DNA of 64,000 nt from assembly GCA_022827275.1 (NCBI GenBank), contig JAJDTG010000020.1, positions 62,001 to 126,000 on the forward strand. Reading direction: 5' to 3'. Shown here in pieces: positions 30,308-38,446 of the stretch; within the stretch, counting starts at the first letter, position 1, and each line of letters starts with the position of its first letter. A program made the position numbers and the translations under genes. The notes under the pieces are model-generated. The model did not search any database, was not told the origin of the DNA, and saw nothing but the letters and a program-made list of their open reading frames with translations. This DNA comes from Candidatus Dadabacteria bacterium (GTDB taxonomy: Bacteria; Desulfobacterota_D; UBA1144; Nemesobacterales; Nemesobacteraceae).

Positions 30308-30961
30308 AAATTCACCCGGCGAGTTAGGTTACACGGTATAAAAAACTGGTCAACAGTTAACCTGCTGAAAACAAAAGATTATTTAAGAAATTAAAAATAA
30401 TCTCCAAACAACTACGACCAAATCCGGGCGACCCTGGAACCGGTCCCGCAAATGGGTGGGCATTTTAACCGGGTGAAGAGAAAAAACGCGGTTCCCGAGA
30501 CGGGCAAAGAAGCGTGGGGAGCGGTAAAATTTTCGGGGAACTTTTCAATTGTTAACAAATTATTAAAATTTCGTTTGGAGTTTCTTAATTCACTGATATG
30601 AAACACTTTTTCTTGTCGATAGATTGTGAATGGAATTCTCGGAGCTCCGCAGGTTGTATTCTAACCACCTTAAATAATTGAATAATCTTCCGAACGGTCC
30701 AGTCCTTCTCACTCATTCCTCAGAGTGCCCTGTGAAATGTTTGCGAATTACCAAGTTAGGTTGACGAAATCTTTTTGTGTATTAATTGTTCGGCGCTTCG
30801 GTACAAGTCTTCGGTGAACCGTCTTCGTTCTTGAGATATTCAGAATACGCTTCCGCTTCACAACCATCTTCTTCCGCCATATCCGCCGGAACCATTATGT
30901 AAGGACAAACAACAGATGGGTTGCCTTCTGGGCGTGAAGCTCCGCCACCCCAGAATCCAAC

Positions 30962-31339
30962 CTATATATCCCCTTTCTTCCTGAGGTAAAGAACACCGGG
31001 ATTGACAAGGTCGCCTTCCTTTGTTGACGTTACGTAAGAAACAGCTATATGGCTTCCTGTCTTTACACCTATATATGCGAATACCGCTTCATCAAAGGCT
31101 TCACCCGCACCTACTGCCGTAATGTTGGTATGGCCCACAACCAACTCATCTTCCACCCTTAGAGTCAGGTCCTCGCTCTGACAGTCGTTCATGTTGTTCT
31201 CATCAATGCTGGCGAAAAACCCTTTCATCTGCACTGATGTCGGTTCCGACTCCATCTCCACATTGTCATTATCGTTATCATCACAACCAAGAAATACCGC
31301 TAAAACCAAAACCATGAAAACAAGACTAAATTTCTTCAT
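30962..31339 (-). CDS. Small putative lipoprotein, with in-frame TAG then 59 further open codons (to 30782)
   Basis: MKKFSLVFMVLVLAVFLGCDDNDND signal peptide + lipobox (AVFLGC); in-frame downstream reading VGFWGGGASRPEGNPSVVCPYIMVPADMAEEDGCEAEAYSEYLKNEDGSPKTCTEAPNN*. Confidence 0.65.
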   Translation of the reverse strand: MKKFSLVFMVLVLAVFLGCDDNDNDNVEMESEPTSVQMKGFFASIDENNMNDCQSEDLTLRVEDELVVGHTNITAVGAGEAFDEAVFAYIGVKTGSHIAVSYVTSTKEGDLVNPGVLYLRKKGDI

Positions 31340-31350
31340 TATTCATCCCC

Positions 31351-31452
31351 TTAACTGTCTTTGGATTTCTTATTTTCTCCTTCGTAAATCACGACCTTTT
31401 CCACTTCGGGAGGAAGGCCAAGCAGAATACTCACCACGTCTTCGAATCCCAT
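31351..31452 (-). CDS. Tiny ORF MGFEDVVSILLGLPPEVEKVVIYEGENKKSKDS
   Basis: 33 aa, 11 bp upstream of the lipoprotein ORF; motif F-x(6)-LLG[LV]PP shared with the 32658-32801 ORF in the IS. Confidence 0.3.
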   Translation of the reverse strand: MGFEDVVSILLGLPPEVEKVVIYEGENKKSKDS

Positions 31453-31781
31453 CCAGAATATTAAGGAATGGTCTTTTCCCTTTCCGTTGCTTTGTCCATG
31501 ACGATCTTTCTGCTCTGTTTATACAATTATATTGTAGGAACAGCTGCAAGTGTCAACATTACTAGAGAATCCGCTCCGTCGGGTCTCCGTGGAATATAAT
31601 ACCCGTCCGGGAAACGAGCGGAACTTCAAAATCTTTTGAATGTTGACAGGACCCGGCACCCCTAGACCATTCTGGGAACCTGTTACCCATTTTAGGAGAA
31701 AATCGTGAGAAGGTTTATTGTGTTGACTTCGGGGGCTGTTCTTTTTTAGAGAATTACCAACTTAACTTGGCAATTCCCCGG

Positions 31782-31797
31782 TGTTTCACGTGAAACA
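31782..31797. promoter_or_regulatory. parS: parS site 1, perfect TGTTTCACGTGAAACA
   Basis: Exact match to the canonical chromosomal ParB-binding palindrome; oriC-proximal and originally just downstream of mnmE. Confidence 0.92.
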
Positions 31798-32202
31798 TTC
31801 GGAACTTATATATTTAAGTTGACACCTGCCAACCTATAGGATAATCTTAAACCTGTTATAAAAAAGTCCGGTGTATCAAGAATGACTTAACACATCGAAC
31901 TAGGTTCTAGAACCCCGTAAAGCAACTTGGCTATTTAGAGCAACCAAGCAAGGGCCTTAACTTTTGGTATCCCCGTCACAGTTATTTAGGAGATTAACCA
32001 ATGAGAGTTTTAAATTATGGTTTCTCCCTTGTCAAAAGGTGCGTTCTATTTTGCCTAAAAGCCAGAATAGAAGACCATCTTTTCTAAGGTGAGTTTGAGG
32101 GCGGTGGTTCCTCATCGCCCTTTCTTCTAACTCAATAATCAGCAGGCCAAGTAGTCCACCATAAAATGAATCCTACTACTATTACAAAAAGTATTGTTCC
32201 CA

Positions 32203-32562
32203 TTATCTAAAGTAATCTGAAATGTCTCTTGTGTTAGGATCAACACTCTTTCTAATGTCCTCTTCATCAAATTTCTTGCTCTCATAAAAATCTAAGTTTA
32301 GGGATGTATGACCTTGTATAATTGCTTCCTTTAAAGCTTCTATGCAAGCTTCTGGACTATAACGGTTTAATTTATCAGCAATTAGCCTTACTGCTGTTTC
32401 TCTTAGTGGTCTTCCCCATTCTATCCTGCATCTGATGTATTCCTCTAACAGTTCCCAGAACATCTCAACCTTCCAAGGTATTTCCATTTCTACATAGTAG
32501 TCAGGAACAGAATACTCGATCAATTCTTTCTTGAAGACCTCCATCACTTCTTTGAAATCCAT
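32203..32562 (-). CDS. Hypothetical IS passenger protein
   Basis: 119-aa ORF inside the IS boundaries, same strand as the transposase. Confidence 0.55.
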   Translation of the reverse strand: MDFKEVMEVFKKELIEYSVPDYYVEMEIPWKVEMFWELLEEYIRCRIEWGRPLRETAVRLIADKLNRYSPEACIEALKEAIIQGHTSLNLDFYESKKFDEEDIRKSVDPNTRDISDYFR

Positions 32563-32618
32563 AACAATTCTCCTGCTAGGAATGTTGACTTTCGGATTGT
32601 ATCAAAGCAGGATGAAAA

Positions 32619-32801
32619 TTGCTATATGTTTTTCCTAATGGTAATGTAAGTGGCGGAATGAATGACGAGAAAGATATTCCCGACATTTCCGAAGTAGATT
32701 TTGATACTAGGCTGAAAGTACTACTTGGCGTTCCTCCAGCGAAAGAAGAGGAAGAGCAGCCCGTTACTTCCCCTTCTACTGAATCAGATCCTGATAAGTA
32801 A
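32619..32801 (+). CDS. Small acidic protein in the IS (likely start 32658, MNDEKDIPDISEVDFDTRLKVLLGVPPAKEEEEQ...)
   Basis: Short ORF convergent with and slightly overlapping the transposase 3' end; contains FDTRLKVLLGVPP. Confidence 0.4.
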   Translation: MLYVFPNGNVSGGMNDEKDIPDISEVDFDTRLKVLLGVPPAKEEEEQPVTSPSTESDPDK

Positions 32802-33702
32802 GCCTTTTTCCTACCAGTCCTTTTAAAGTAAGGTTTATCTGGTCTATGGTATCCATAGGACGAACGTTTGCACGGTTGGCAAACTCGTTGATATACTTCT
32901 GAAGGTGCTTTACTGACATCCTGTGATATATCCCGTAGTAACCTCGTTTCAGCAAAGCCCAGAAGGATTCCACTCCATTTGTTGAAGCTTCACCCCTGAC
33001 ATATTCTCCCGCCTTGTGGTTAACGGTGCTGTGTTCATATCCCAGGTATTTGACGATTTGATACATACCTGCTTCATCCGTGTGGATGTTTGTACCACGA
33101 GCGACATTCTCAATAATCATCTTGGCTGTCGTTGCCTGGTCTGTACTGTCAAGAACCATAGCCTTGACCTTCTTGCTCTTTCTTTCCTTCATAGCCATGA
33201 CAGGCTTCTTTCCGACCGAACCCCGCCCTTGCTTGAGTTTCTTGCTCTTGTGCTTGTTTTTCTCAATTCCGCCAAGATATGTTTCGTCTACCTCAACCTG
33301 TCCAAAGAACTGCCTGGCATTTTCATCCCAGGCTTGCCTTATGCGGTGAGAGAGAAACCATGCTGATTTCTGCGTAATGCCGAGGTCGCTTGCGAGCTTG
33401 GTACTGGATACACCCTTGAGAGAAGTTCCCATTAGGTATATGGCAGTCAGCCACTTTCGATATGGCAACCTGCTTTCTTCCATCAAGGTTCCGGTGCGGA
33501 CACTGAAATACTTGCGACAGGAAGGACACCAGTAAGGCATCTTCTTATGAGAGGCTTCAGAAGTCTCTGTATATCCGCAGTATGGACAACATCTGTTCCC
33601 TTCCCATCGTACCGCTTCTATATGTTTCATAGCTTTCTCTTCTGTATCGAAGTGTTCCAGAAGTTCGTAAAGAGAAAGCTTTTGTCTTTTTTGCTTAGGC
33701 AT
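32776..33702 (-). CDS. IS1595 family transposase (ISXO2-like)
   Basis: N-terminal zinc ribbon CPYCGYTETSEASHKKMPYWCPSCRKYFSVRTGTLMEESRLPYRKW; VEVDETYLGGIEKNKH; IHTDEAGMYQIVKYLGYEHSTVNHKAGEYVRGEASTNGVESFWALLKRGYYGIYHRMS. Confidence 0.95.
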   Translation of the reverse strand: MPKQKRQKLSLYELLEHFDTEEKAMKHIEAVRWEGNRCCPYCGYTETSEASHKKMPYWCPSCRKYFSVRTGTLMEESRLPYRKWLTAIYLMGTSLKGVSSTKLASDLGITQKSAWFLSHRIRQAWDENARQFFGQVEVDETYLGGIEKNKHKSKKLKQGRGSVGKKPVMAMKERKSKKVKAMVLDSTDQATTAKMIIENVARGTNIHTDEAGMYQIVKYLGYEHSTVNHKAGEYVRGEASTNGVESFWALLKRGYYGIYHRMSVKHLQKYINEFANRANVRPMDTIDQINLTLKGLVGKRLTYQDLIQ

Positions 33703-33791
33703 TCATAACCCTCCTTAACTATTATAAAACTACCTGTTTTTGGAAGGTTTGTCAACTTAAGTATATAATTCCCAAACATTCCGCCCTTCTT

Positions 33792-35186
33792 TTACTTTCC
33801 AATGCAGAATCTGGAGAAAATTCTGCCCAGAATATCTTCCGTGGTCACTTCTCCCGTAATCTCGCCGAGCGAATTCATTGAGTTTCGCAATTCTATCGAG
33901 AGGATCTCCGGATACTCGTTCCGCTCAAGAAGCTCAAGGAACATGCGCAGCTGGTCGCGGGACTCCTCCATGGATTTTTTGTGACGAAGGTTTGTCAGGA
34001 CCAGTTCCGAGGCATCCGAGACACTAGGCGAGCCCGAAAGAGTCTCGAACATGGCCTGCCTGAGCTGTTCTATCCCCTCTTTTGCAAGCGCCGAGGTTTC
34101 AACCGGCTTTTTTCGCCCAAGAATCCGTCGCAGCTTCGGTCTTTCTAGGTTTTCCTCAAGATCTATCTTGTTGATTACGACAAGATGTTTCTTCTTAACG
34201 GCAGTCTTGAGGATTTTTCTGTCCAGAGCATCAAGTTCCGTGCTCTGGTCCAAAACGACGAGCACGAACTCGGATTCCTCGGCTTTTTTGAGGGAAAGTT
34301 CCACCCCGAGCCTTTCTATCCGGTCCTCCGTGTCCCTTATACCGGCTGTATCCGTTATCACGAGGGGAATTCCCCCGACATTTATTCTCTCTTCGATAAA
34401 ATCCCTCGTAGTTCCGGCTATCGGACTCACTATAGCCCTCTGAGTCTCAAGCAGGCAGTTAAGTATGCTCGATTTCCCCACGTTAGGCTTGCCTAGTATT
34501 ACCATCGTCACCCCGTCTCTGAACATTCTGCCCGTGTCGTAGCTATCGATGAGCGCAGAAAGTTCTTTTTCCACGGATCCAGAGGCTTCCTTGAGGCGTT
34601 TTTTCGCAATTGGGTCTATATCTTCCTCGGGAAAATCGAGATTCGCCTCTATTTCCGCCAGAACGTCAAGAATTCGATCCTTAAGTTCGTTAACCTTGCC
34701 CGAAAGGGTCCCTTCAAGCTGGGCCTCGGCGTACCGGAGGCTCTGTTCGGTCTGGGCGCTTATAACGTCGGAAACCGCCTCGGCCTGCGCCAAGTCCATT
34801 TTCCCGTTAAGAAACGCCCTCTGGGTAAACTCGCCCGGGGCAGCCAGGGTCGCCCCGAGGCCGATCAGAATCTCAAGTATCTTCCGGGGAACCATATGCC
34901 CCCCGTGAGAGTGTATTTCGGCTACGTCCTCCCCAGTATAGGTATCGGGGGAACTCATAACTACGCACAGGACTTCATCCACCGTTCCGCCTGTTTCGGG
35001 GTCGACTATCTTCCCGAAACAGAGTTTTCTCTCGGAAAAACCCGAGTTCCCCGCAGGAACGAAAATTTTTCTCGCAATCGAGTGAGATTCACCGCCGCTT
35101 AAGCGGATTACGGCTACTCCCCCCTCTCCAAGTGGGGTGGAAATGGCGGCTATGGTGCTTTCGCGCTCAGGCACAATCGACGACAT
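33792..35186 (-). CDS. mnmE: tRNA uridine-5-carboxymethylaminomethyl modification GTPase MnmE
   Basis: TIAAISTPLGEGGVAVIRLSG, GKPNVGKSSILNCLLETQRAIVSPIAGTTRDFIEE, DTAGIRDTEDRIERLGV, C-terminal IFSRFCIGK. Confidence 0.97.
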   Translation of the reverse strand: MSSIVPERESTIAAISTPLGEGGVAVIRLSGGESHSIARKIFVPAGNSGFSERKLCFGKIVDPETGGTVDEVLCVVMSSPDTYTGEDVAEIHSHGGHMVPRKILEILIGLGATLAAPGEFTQRAFLNGKMDLAQAEAVSDVISAQTEQSLRYAEAQLEGTLSGKVNELKDRILDVLAEIEANLDFPEEDIDPIAKKRLKEASGSVEKELSALIDSYDTGRMFRDGVTMVILGKPNVGKSSILNCLLETQRAIVSPIAGTTRDFIEERINVGGIPLVITDTAGIRDTEDRIERLGVELSLKKAEESEFVLVVLDQSTELDALDRKILKTAVKKKHLVVINKIDLEENLERPKLRRILGRKKPVETSALAKEGIEQLRQAMFETLSGSPSVSDASELVLTNLRHKKSMEESRDQLRMFLELLERNEYPEILSIELRNSMNSLGEITGEVTTEDILGRIFSRFCIGK

Positions 35187-35242
35187 GAAAGAGAATCTAC
35201 CATATAAAGCCGCATTCGGTCAGAGAAAAAAGGCGAAAAAAA

Positions 35243-35274
35243 GCCCTGAATGTTTCACGTGAAACATTCAGGGC
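35243..35274 (-). terminator. parS: 32-nt perfect palindrome GCCCTGAATGTTTCACGTGAAACATTCAGGGC followed by T7 on the minus strand; contains parS site 2 (35251-35266)
   Basis: Read directly; the minus strand continues GGGCTTTTTTTCGCC after the stem, downstream of the AhpD-like gene stop (35308). Confidence 0.88.
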
Positions 35275-35307
35275 AAATGAGGAGGATTTCCGAAGAAACC
35301 GTTAAAA

Positions 35308-35991
35308 CTACTTCTCGAGACTCTTAAGCGTGTCCATGGCAATGCTGGTGTGCGCGTAACAGGAACCGGCAGTCATGACCATGGCAACGTTTATGGCCTC
35401 AGCCATCTGCTCAGCAGTTACGCCGTCGGTATGCGCGTCCTTAACGGTTCCCCTTATACAATAAGGACATTTAGTCGCATGAGCACAGGCAAGACCTATT
35501 ATGCCTCTCTTCATTTTTTTGCTGAGGGCTCCGTCGGCAAAGATTTTCTTGTGAAGCTCCATGAAATGGGGAGAAATATCGCCGCTGCACTCCCTAAAAC
35601 TGGCAATTTCCTTCGCTATGTCCTTTTTGAAGAAATGCCCCTCGGTAAGCGGGATGCCGCTTTCGAGGGTGTCCCAGGCTTCAAAAGCCAGGCTTGAGAA
35701 CGCGAAAGGGCCTCCCATGTTGAGCCTGAGCCCCACATATATCGATTCGACTATTTCCTGGTCGCTCGCTCCCTCTTTTTTGCTGGCGCGGACCCTTGAC
35801 CTTATACAGTAGGGGCAAGCCGTAATATGCGCTACTGCTACCGCAATAAGCTGTTTTTCCTTTGCGCTAAGTGCCCCATCGGTAAATACCGAATCATGAT
35901 AAGCCATCCAAGAATCATAAAGATCCGGGTTCAGCTTTCTGAGATGAGCTATATCCCCACCGATCTGGGCCTTCATTATAGTATCAGACAT
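35308..35991 (-). CDS. Tandem-domain carboxymuconolactone decarboxylase/AhpD-like protein
   Basis: Two AhpD-type CxxC motifs: ITACPYCIRSRVRASKKEG and ATKCPYCIRGTVKDAHTDG. Confidence 0.88.
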   Translation of the reverse strand: MSDTIMKAQIGGDIAHLRKLNPDLYDSWMAYHDSVFTDGALSAKEKQLIAVAVAHITACPYCIRSRVRASKKEGASDQEIVESIYVGLRLNMGGPFAFSSLAFEAWDTLESGIPLTEGHFFKKDIAKEIASFRECSGDISPHFMELHKKIFADGALSKKMKRGIIGLACAHATKCPYCIRGTVKDAHTDGVTAEQMAEAINVAMVMTAGSCYAHTSIAMDTLKSLEK

Positions 35992-36162
35992 ACCGGTTAT
36001 ACCTCTCCTTGATCATTTTTTCCCCGTCTTTTAAAGAACTGCGCTTGGGTAAAGCGCACAAATCCAAGTCCTCAGAGGTAAAGTAACCGCCTCGGACCGG
36101 AAAATCAACAGGCCGAGCCTCCATGGAGATCAGGTTTTGCGCAGACGGCGGGGGGATGCAGG

Positions 36163-36792
36163 CTAGATTTCGTCGATTAAGGCCATCCACTCGTCGGCTA
36201 AGTGCGCCCACTCGTCTTTAAGAAGAAGCTTTTTCCCCTGTACGATTACATCTTTTATAGGAGAAAGAGATTTCTTGGCTTTAGTCAGAAGTATAGCTCC
36301 TTCGAAGTGAGAAACAAAATATCTGGCCAATTCCTTCGGATTAAGATCTTCGTAAAAAAAACCCTGTTCTATTCCCCTTGATAGACATCCTTCAACCAAG
36401 GCTTCGCATTCTTGGTAATACTCATCCAGAACGGAACGGAATTTTTCGTTGATGGAACTCTGTTCCAAGGTAATGTTTCCGAAAAAAGAGCCCGGGTATA
36501 TAGGCTGCTCGAAAAGATTATGATAGGAAGAAAATGCCTTCTTGTAACAGTTCAGAAACTGTTCAACAGGATTGGTGCCGGCTTGCATAATTTCCGATAT
36601 TTCACGGACCTGCTTCTCGGCAAGCTTTTCGAGAACATTCAACCCCAGCTCTTCTTTGCCCTCGAAATAGTAGTAGAAATTGCTCTTGGAAACGCCCGCT
36701 TTCTTTATGAGCATATCTATGGAAGTTCCATCATACCCATAGAGATGGAAAAGCTCGGTGGCGGCATCCATAATTTTATCTTTGTTGCTCAT
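36163..36792 (-). CDS. TetR/AcrR family transcriptional regulator
   Basis: KIMDAATELFHLYGYDGTSIDMLIKKAGVSKSNFYYYFEGKEELGLNVLEK. Confidence 0.93.
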   Translation of the reverse strand: MSNKDKIMDAATELFHLYGYDGTSIDMLIKKAGVSKSNFYYYFEGKEELGLNVLEKLAEKQVREISEIMQAGTNPVEQFLNCYKKAFSSYHNLFEQPIYPGSFFGNITLEQSSINEKFRSVLDEYYQECEALVEGCLSRGIEQGFFYEDLNPKELARYFVSHFEGAILLTKAKKSLSPIKDVIVQGKKLLLKDEWAHLADEWMALIDEI

Positions 36793-36808
36793 AAGGTTTA
36801 ATCACCTC

Positions 36809-36825
36809 TAGTACCAAAAGTACTA
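36809..36825. promoter_or_regulatory. Inverted repeat TAGTAC-CAAAA-GTACTA, candidate TetR self-operator
   Basis: Read directly; 17 bp upstream of the TetR ATG. Confidence 0.6.
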
Positions 36826-36877
36826 AACCTTTAAAAGAATTCGTTGTCAAGTGCGTTTTGGAGAAATTGAGAAATGA

Positions 36878-38005
36878 TTACAATATGATACGGAACGGTC
36901 GGTCCTTATCGAGACCTGAAAGTTCTTCGGGTGAAAAGCCCTTTGACTGGAGCAGAACCTTGAACTTTCTCCCCATGAATTCAGGCATAAACAGCGTCTT
37001 GGCCGCAAGACGGTCTCCCTGGTTCTGGGGTTTGTCGTATGTCTTGAAAATTTCGAGGATCCCCCAGTCAACAAGAAACTGCCCCTGGGTTGTATACTTG
37101 ACGGTGGCAAGACCCAGGGCATTTCCGACCCTCATAAGTTCGGAAAAATTAACGTCAGCTGTTATATCCTGCTCTCCAACTCTCATGTAGGGGTCGGAAC
37201 TCAGTTCATGGCGATAAAAACACCTGAAAGTGCCTTTTCGTCTTCCGGGGGAGTAAAGCTCGGGAGCGAGGGATCCATAGTCAATGCATAGAACAAACCC
37301 TTTTTGAAGCGCCCCTCCCACCTCGGCAAGCCATTTCCCCGCCAGCAGACAAGCTTCCGCCTCTTCGCCTTGGGCGTATCCTTCCAGATATCGTTTTGAA
37401 AAGTCATAAATCTCTTCCGCCTCGGGACCCCGCAGAACTTCCTCGATTTCCCCGTTGCGAAGGGAGAGAAAAACCTCCCGGACTTCCTCTCCGTTCAACC
37501 TAAGTCTGTGAAAGGGCAGGGAATCCAGAAATTCGTTGGCGATCACCACTCCGCGGAATCCGCCTTTTCCGATCTCCTGAAGATCGTCTATCCACCGAAC
37601 CTTTCCGCGGTGCCCCTTGAGCTTTTCCCTAGCCGCCAGAACCGCTGCCGGGCTCGCTTCGCTCATCACGTAGTCGGTCTTTGAGTAAAGCCCGGGGTGG
37701 TTCCTGCTAAGGTCCTCAAGTATATCAAGGGCAAGCTGCCCCCCAGAGGCCCCGAATTCCACGACGGTGAAACTCTCCCCTTCCAGCAGAAGCGACGCCT
37801 CGGCAAGGAACCGCGAGATAGTCTCCCCGAAAGAGCGGTGAACCGATGGAGCGGTGTAAAAATCACCCTTTTTTCCGATCCTTGCCTTCCCCGATGAGTA
37901 ATATCCGTGCCCCGGGTGAAAAAGCGACAGTTCGACAAATCTGCGGAAGGAAATCGGGCCGGATTCCCGTATTTCCTCTTTTATGATTTCCAAAAGAGTA
38001 TGCAT
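36878..38005 (-). CDS. MidA/NDUFAF7-family SAM-dependent methyltransferase
   Basis: GPISFRRFVELSLFHPGHGYYSSGKARIGKKGDFYTAPSVHRSFGETISRFL; FTVVEFGASGGQLALDIL. Confidence 0.9.
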   Translation of the reverse strand: MHTLLEIIKEEIRESGPISFRRFVELSLFHPGHGYYSSGKARIGKKGDFYTAPSVHRSFGETISRFLAEASLLLEGESFTVVEFGASGGQLALDILEDLSRNHPGLYSKTDYVMSEASPAAVLAAREKLKGHRGKVRWIDDLQEIGKGGFRGVVIANEFLDSLPFHRLRLNGEEVREVFLSLRNGEIEEVLRGPEAEEIYDFSKRYLEGYAQGEEAEACLLAGKWLAEVGGALQKGFVLCIDYGSLAPELYSPGRRKGTFRCFYRHELSSDPYMRVGEQDITADVNFSELMRVGNALGLATVKYTTQGQFLVDWGILEIFKTYDKPQNQGDRLAAKTLFMPEFMGRKFKVLLQSKGFSPEELSGLDKDRPFRIIL

Positions 38006-38446
38006 TTTTCCTCCTTAATGGAAAATAACATTTCGGAGATAAAATTACACAGGTTTTTCACGCTTTAAAAACAAGGTGAACCCCTTCCCGGGTGAGCGAA
38101 AAACAAGGCAAAAGAGCACTTTACGACATACAAGAAAGATTTAGTACCGGCTAACAGCATTTCACACAGGGCTAAAAGAAGCCCTTGCGGATCGCAAAAA
38201 AATATCAAGTAATTTCAGGCAATTAAACCTAGCAGAGCCATATTCTATTAAAAAATCTAACAATCCATCAACAGGAAAAAATTATTTGATTTCAAGGAAT
38301 TACGAAAATCTCTGGCTTTTCGGGGCTCCCGGCGCAAAAAAATTTTGGGAAGGATATAGGGAGTGGGCTTTCGTTAATTATCAGCCGGGGAATACAGGGC
38401 AAGTTGTGCCCGAAAAACAGAAGTTAATCCGGGGTTTTACGCCGGT

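Larger units (their letters stand above)
30743..31778. mobile_element. Degenerate IS1595-like or MITE-like unit bounded by imperfect 24-nt inverted repeats (30743-30766 / 31755-31778), carrying small ORFs but no transposase
   Basis: Left GCGAATTACCAAGTTAGGTTGACG vs right (rc) GGGAATTGCCAAGTTAAGTTGGTA, 18/24 identical; both resemble the adjacent intact IS TIR (GGGAATTATATACTTAAGTTGACA); flanking 8-mers aaatgttt / cggtgttt share 5/8. Confidence 0.4.
31801..33773. mobile_element. IS1595-family (ISXO2-like) insertion sequence, 1973 bp, with TIRs and 8-bp TSD AAACATTC
   Basis: TIRs GGAACTTATATATTTAAGTTGACA / rc GGGAATTATATACTTAAGTTGACA (21/24); identical AAACATTC at 31793-31800 and 33774-33781; transposase 32776-33702. 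Confidence 0.92.

Noticed and set aside
31751-31776. Hairpin GAATTACCAA-CTTAAC-TTGGCAATTC as a terminator
   Set aside because: No T-tract after the stem on either strand; better explained as part of an IS-like end.
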